Of a stretch of DNA of 64,000 bases, positions 61,817 through 64,000 are shown one piece after another. Under the pieces are notes generated by a model. The model searched no databases and was not told where the DNA came from. It saw nothing but the letters and a program-made list of their open reading frames with translations. The translations under genes were made by a program, and so were the position numbers. This DNA comes from Macrostomum hystrix (Eukaryota; Platyhelminthes; Macrostomidae): positions 3,038,001-3,102,000 of the forward strand of contig CATNEN010000008.1 in NCBI GenBank assembly GCA_950097015.1, written 5' to 3'. The stretch's first letter is position 1. Every line of letters begins with the position of its first letter.

Positions 61817-64000
61817 TTATCTGGCTCTCGAAGAAGTAGTTGGCGTGGAAGCCAGCCGCCGAGTAATGGTTGTTGCTGACGAAGGTCAGTCGCAGGCAGG
61901 TGGTCCGGCGGGTCACGGAGTAGGCGGTGCCGGGCTCCGGCTTGCCGCAGAAGGTCTGCAGCCGGTAGTTGGGCCTGTGGCACTCCTCCACCAGCACGTA
62001 GTCGCTGTCTTCGGGCAGGCAGCTGGGATCGGTGGCGGCGGACGAGGCTTGATGTTTGATGGCAACTGAACTGGGTTCTGTAGTGACTGAGTGTCAGTCG
62101 CGACACGCAGAGTAACAATGGGATGGACAGAAATCGAGGAGACACAGGTACATACTCTAACATTGGGGTACATCTACCCAGACCTTTTCATTATCAGACT
62201 GTAAAATCTCACTCATGGGCCGCCTAAATTGTACGATCAGTTCGATTAATCAGTCTGGGCCTTCCCCCTAAATTGATGTGTCCTCGCCACGGATTCGAAC
62301 TCAGGAAGCTCTCGATCTCTCTCCCCGAAAGAGTGTCCGAAGCGGCCAATCAGGCTTGGAATCAGCCGGGGGACTCACAGGCTCGAGGATTCTGTTTCGT
62401 AGTTGGTGAACTCGATCCGGATTCGCTCCCCTGGGCGCGCCTGGAACACGTAGTGGCAGGCGAGGCTCTCGGGGTAAGTGTGCGGGTAGTTCGGGCTGGT
62501 GAAGCTGCCTCGGACGCTCTGCCAGCTGCGGAACTCGAAGTAGCAGTCGGCGCCACGATTCTGGTTCTTGAACTCGCCGCTAACGCCGTAGTCTGGAGAG
62601 GAGGGGCAGTTGATGAAGAGTCGCCAATCACAGTCGCTCATGTACACGGGCTGTGAGCTGCTTGCCCTTTTGAGCTCGAACTCCTATATGCATTATCGAT
62701 ATCTACGCTTGAAATGAGACAACTTCAGGTCATCATAGTTGACATGTGACTCGTGACTGACGTTAGAGAATCAGAGGTCCCTTATACTTCTACACGAAGC
62801 CAATTCTTCTACACGGGGGCCAATCCTACAGGTATAAATTGCACCAACCAAACCCAGGTTTTAACTACCAGAACGCCTAAAATATCATGGATCGAGCAGT
62901 TAATTCGGACATGCGCAACCGTGAGACCCCTCTCCACAACTGTACCGACCTCTCACGAAGCTGTAGGTGAATTCCAGTCCGCCGCGAGTCCTCGAATCTG
63001 CGGTGGCGTTGAAGGTGACGACCAGGCGGGCCAGACTGGAGCTCATGACGCGCACCGGACGGTCGCGGCTCACTCGGCAGAAGGCGAGCGGCGGTGCCGC
63101 CTCTTCGCGGTCTCCGCCACCTGGCTCCCGCAAGAACTTGGTGATGAGCACCCGGTCGCCGTCACTCCTGGCGCTGCAGCCCGCGCCGCTTAGCAACCCA
63201 GATGGCGGCGATGGTTCCAAATCGACGTGCCGCAGCTCCACGACGATTCGCTCATCCTTCACACCTCGAAGATCCCAGGTGCAGACGCCTCGCTTGTAGC
63301 CCAACGGGAAGTCGTGAGTTCGAACCTGGCCGGACAGCGGCGCCGAGCCTCTGATGATCACAGGCTCCCTTGGACAATCGGGAGAGGAGGCCGCTGTTGA
63401 TGACTGCGGCCTTGGCTGTGGCTTTGGCGGCGGCTGCGGCTGCGTCAATGGGATGAACGGACGCGTCGGTGGAGAAGGCGACGGTTTCAGCTGCATCGGT
63501 GGTGGCATCGACCGGCGGAAGAAGCGGTAAGTGGCGGCAAAGCCCAACTCGCCAGGACCAACAATGGCGTCGGAGCGAAACTCGAGCGTCAAATGGCGAC
63601 CCTCCGACCAGAAGTCGTCAACTGTGCGACGGCCGCACCGGGCTGTGACGCGGCTGCTGAAGTCGACGCCGTAGCCATCGAAAATCAGCAGACGGTCGCC
63701 AATGTAATCGATGCCGCAGGTCCTGCTAAAGGTAAGGAGTCTGTCTTATCTCTGTCCTCGTACCTTTTATTGTCGGTACCTGGCCTGGGCACCGAAATCC
63801 AACCACAGTCCGCATAAACTATAAAGCTGCGCCTCACCCAGTCTCCGAGCCCAGACTGAAGGCCGAGAAGCTGATGCAGACTGTTTCGTCCGGCTCGCCA
63901 AAGAACCTGTACGTGACACGGGCCAGCGGCGGATAGGCGCGGGGGAAGTCCGGGCTGGTGAAGCTGCCCTCCTTGGCGTTGCTGCTAAAGAACTGATGCT
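61817..64000 (-). CDS. CUB-domain protein (suppressor-of-lurcher-like), 3' part
   Basis: Four exons in transcript order: from beyond 64000 to 63838, 63722-62957, 62650-62379 and 62070-61817. All junctions are in phase with donors gtgagg, gtgaga, gtgagt and gtgaga. Three CUB domains, extracellular beta-sandwich modules for protein binding, are visible. CUB1: GSFTSPDFPRAYPP...CGIDYIGDRLLIFDG. A Pro-rich linker follows. CUB2: APLSGQVRTHDFPLGY...CTWDL. CUB3: GSFTSPNYPHTYPESLACHY...YVLVEECHRPNY...LRLTFVSNNHYSAAGFHANY. The segment before CUB3, CDWRLFINCPSS and GADCYFEFRSWQ, resembles the multi-CUB glutamate-receptor auxiliary protein SOL-1 family, from memory. The 5' part lies beyond the window. 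After the last donor the final exon is uncertain (candidate 61213-61143). Confidence 0.85.
62270..62345 (-). mobile_element. tRNA-derived SINE-like element in CUB intron
   Basis: Reverse complement reads cctgagttcgaatccgtggc then gaggacacatcaa, aligning with the element at 58730-58760 (cctgagctcgaatctgcggt then gaggtcac). It sits in the 308-base intron between the last two confident CUB exons, ending about 30 bases from the donor. Confidence 0.5.

Overview
This is a eukaryotic, intron-rich, repeat-dense animal locus. All protein-coding genes are split by GT-AG introns (one GC-AG), exons are GC-rich while introns and spacers are AT-rich, and almost every intron carries its own tandem minisatellite. 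The tropomyosin and calcineurin B sequences are clearly metazoan. The tropomyosin isoform A is closest, from memory of the family, to flatworm and other lophotrochozoan proteins. A free-living flatworm such as Macrostomum, whose genome is known to be rich in simple repeats and transposons, would fit, but that is inference.

Layout, left to right. (1) 1-9683: the 3' half of a tropomyosin gene on the + strand, with two complete, interleaved sets of 3' exons. Set A is 1717-1905, 3344-3482, 6333-6402, 9601-9683; set B is 2880-3026, 5268-5330, 6591-6660, 8040-8122. Splice phases and exon lengths show that these are two alternative isoform cassettes ending in different stop codons. (2) 9684-14996: non-coding DNA with a tRNA-derived SINE-like piece and an old transposon with long imperfect inverted repeats (about 11437-14024). 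A Mutator-like element (12055-13224) with a transposase relic is nested inside it. (3) 14997-16686: a three-exon Qa-SNARE (endosomal syntaxin 7/12 type). (4) 19366-27256: a gene of unknown function with a confident first and last exon, an island of possible exons between them, and a 2.6-kb 26-bp minisatellite in its large intron. (5) 28815-54208: two nearly identical 12.7-kb Helitrons (Helitron2/proto-Helentron type) joined head to tail. Each has an OTU-Rep-helicase gene on the - strand with the same in-frame stop between Rep and helicase. (6) 56108-57095: calcineurin B in two exons. (7) 58197-61780: three minisatellites, one strongly G-quadruplex-prone. (8) 61817-64000: 3' part of a CUB-domain protein gene on the - strand, running off the right edge.

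The host genes are functionally unrelated (muscle/cytoskeleton, membrane fusion, calcium signalling, extracellular CUB protein), so there is no operon-like logic. The points of biological interest are the double tropomyosin cassette, the tandem Helitron with its possible RFX-box promoter and shared stop codon, and the independent expansion of a different minisatellite in nearly every intron.
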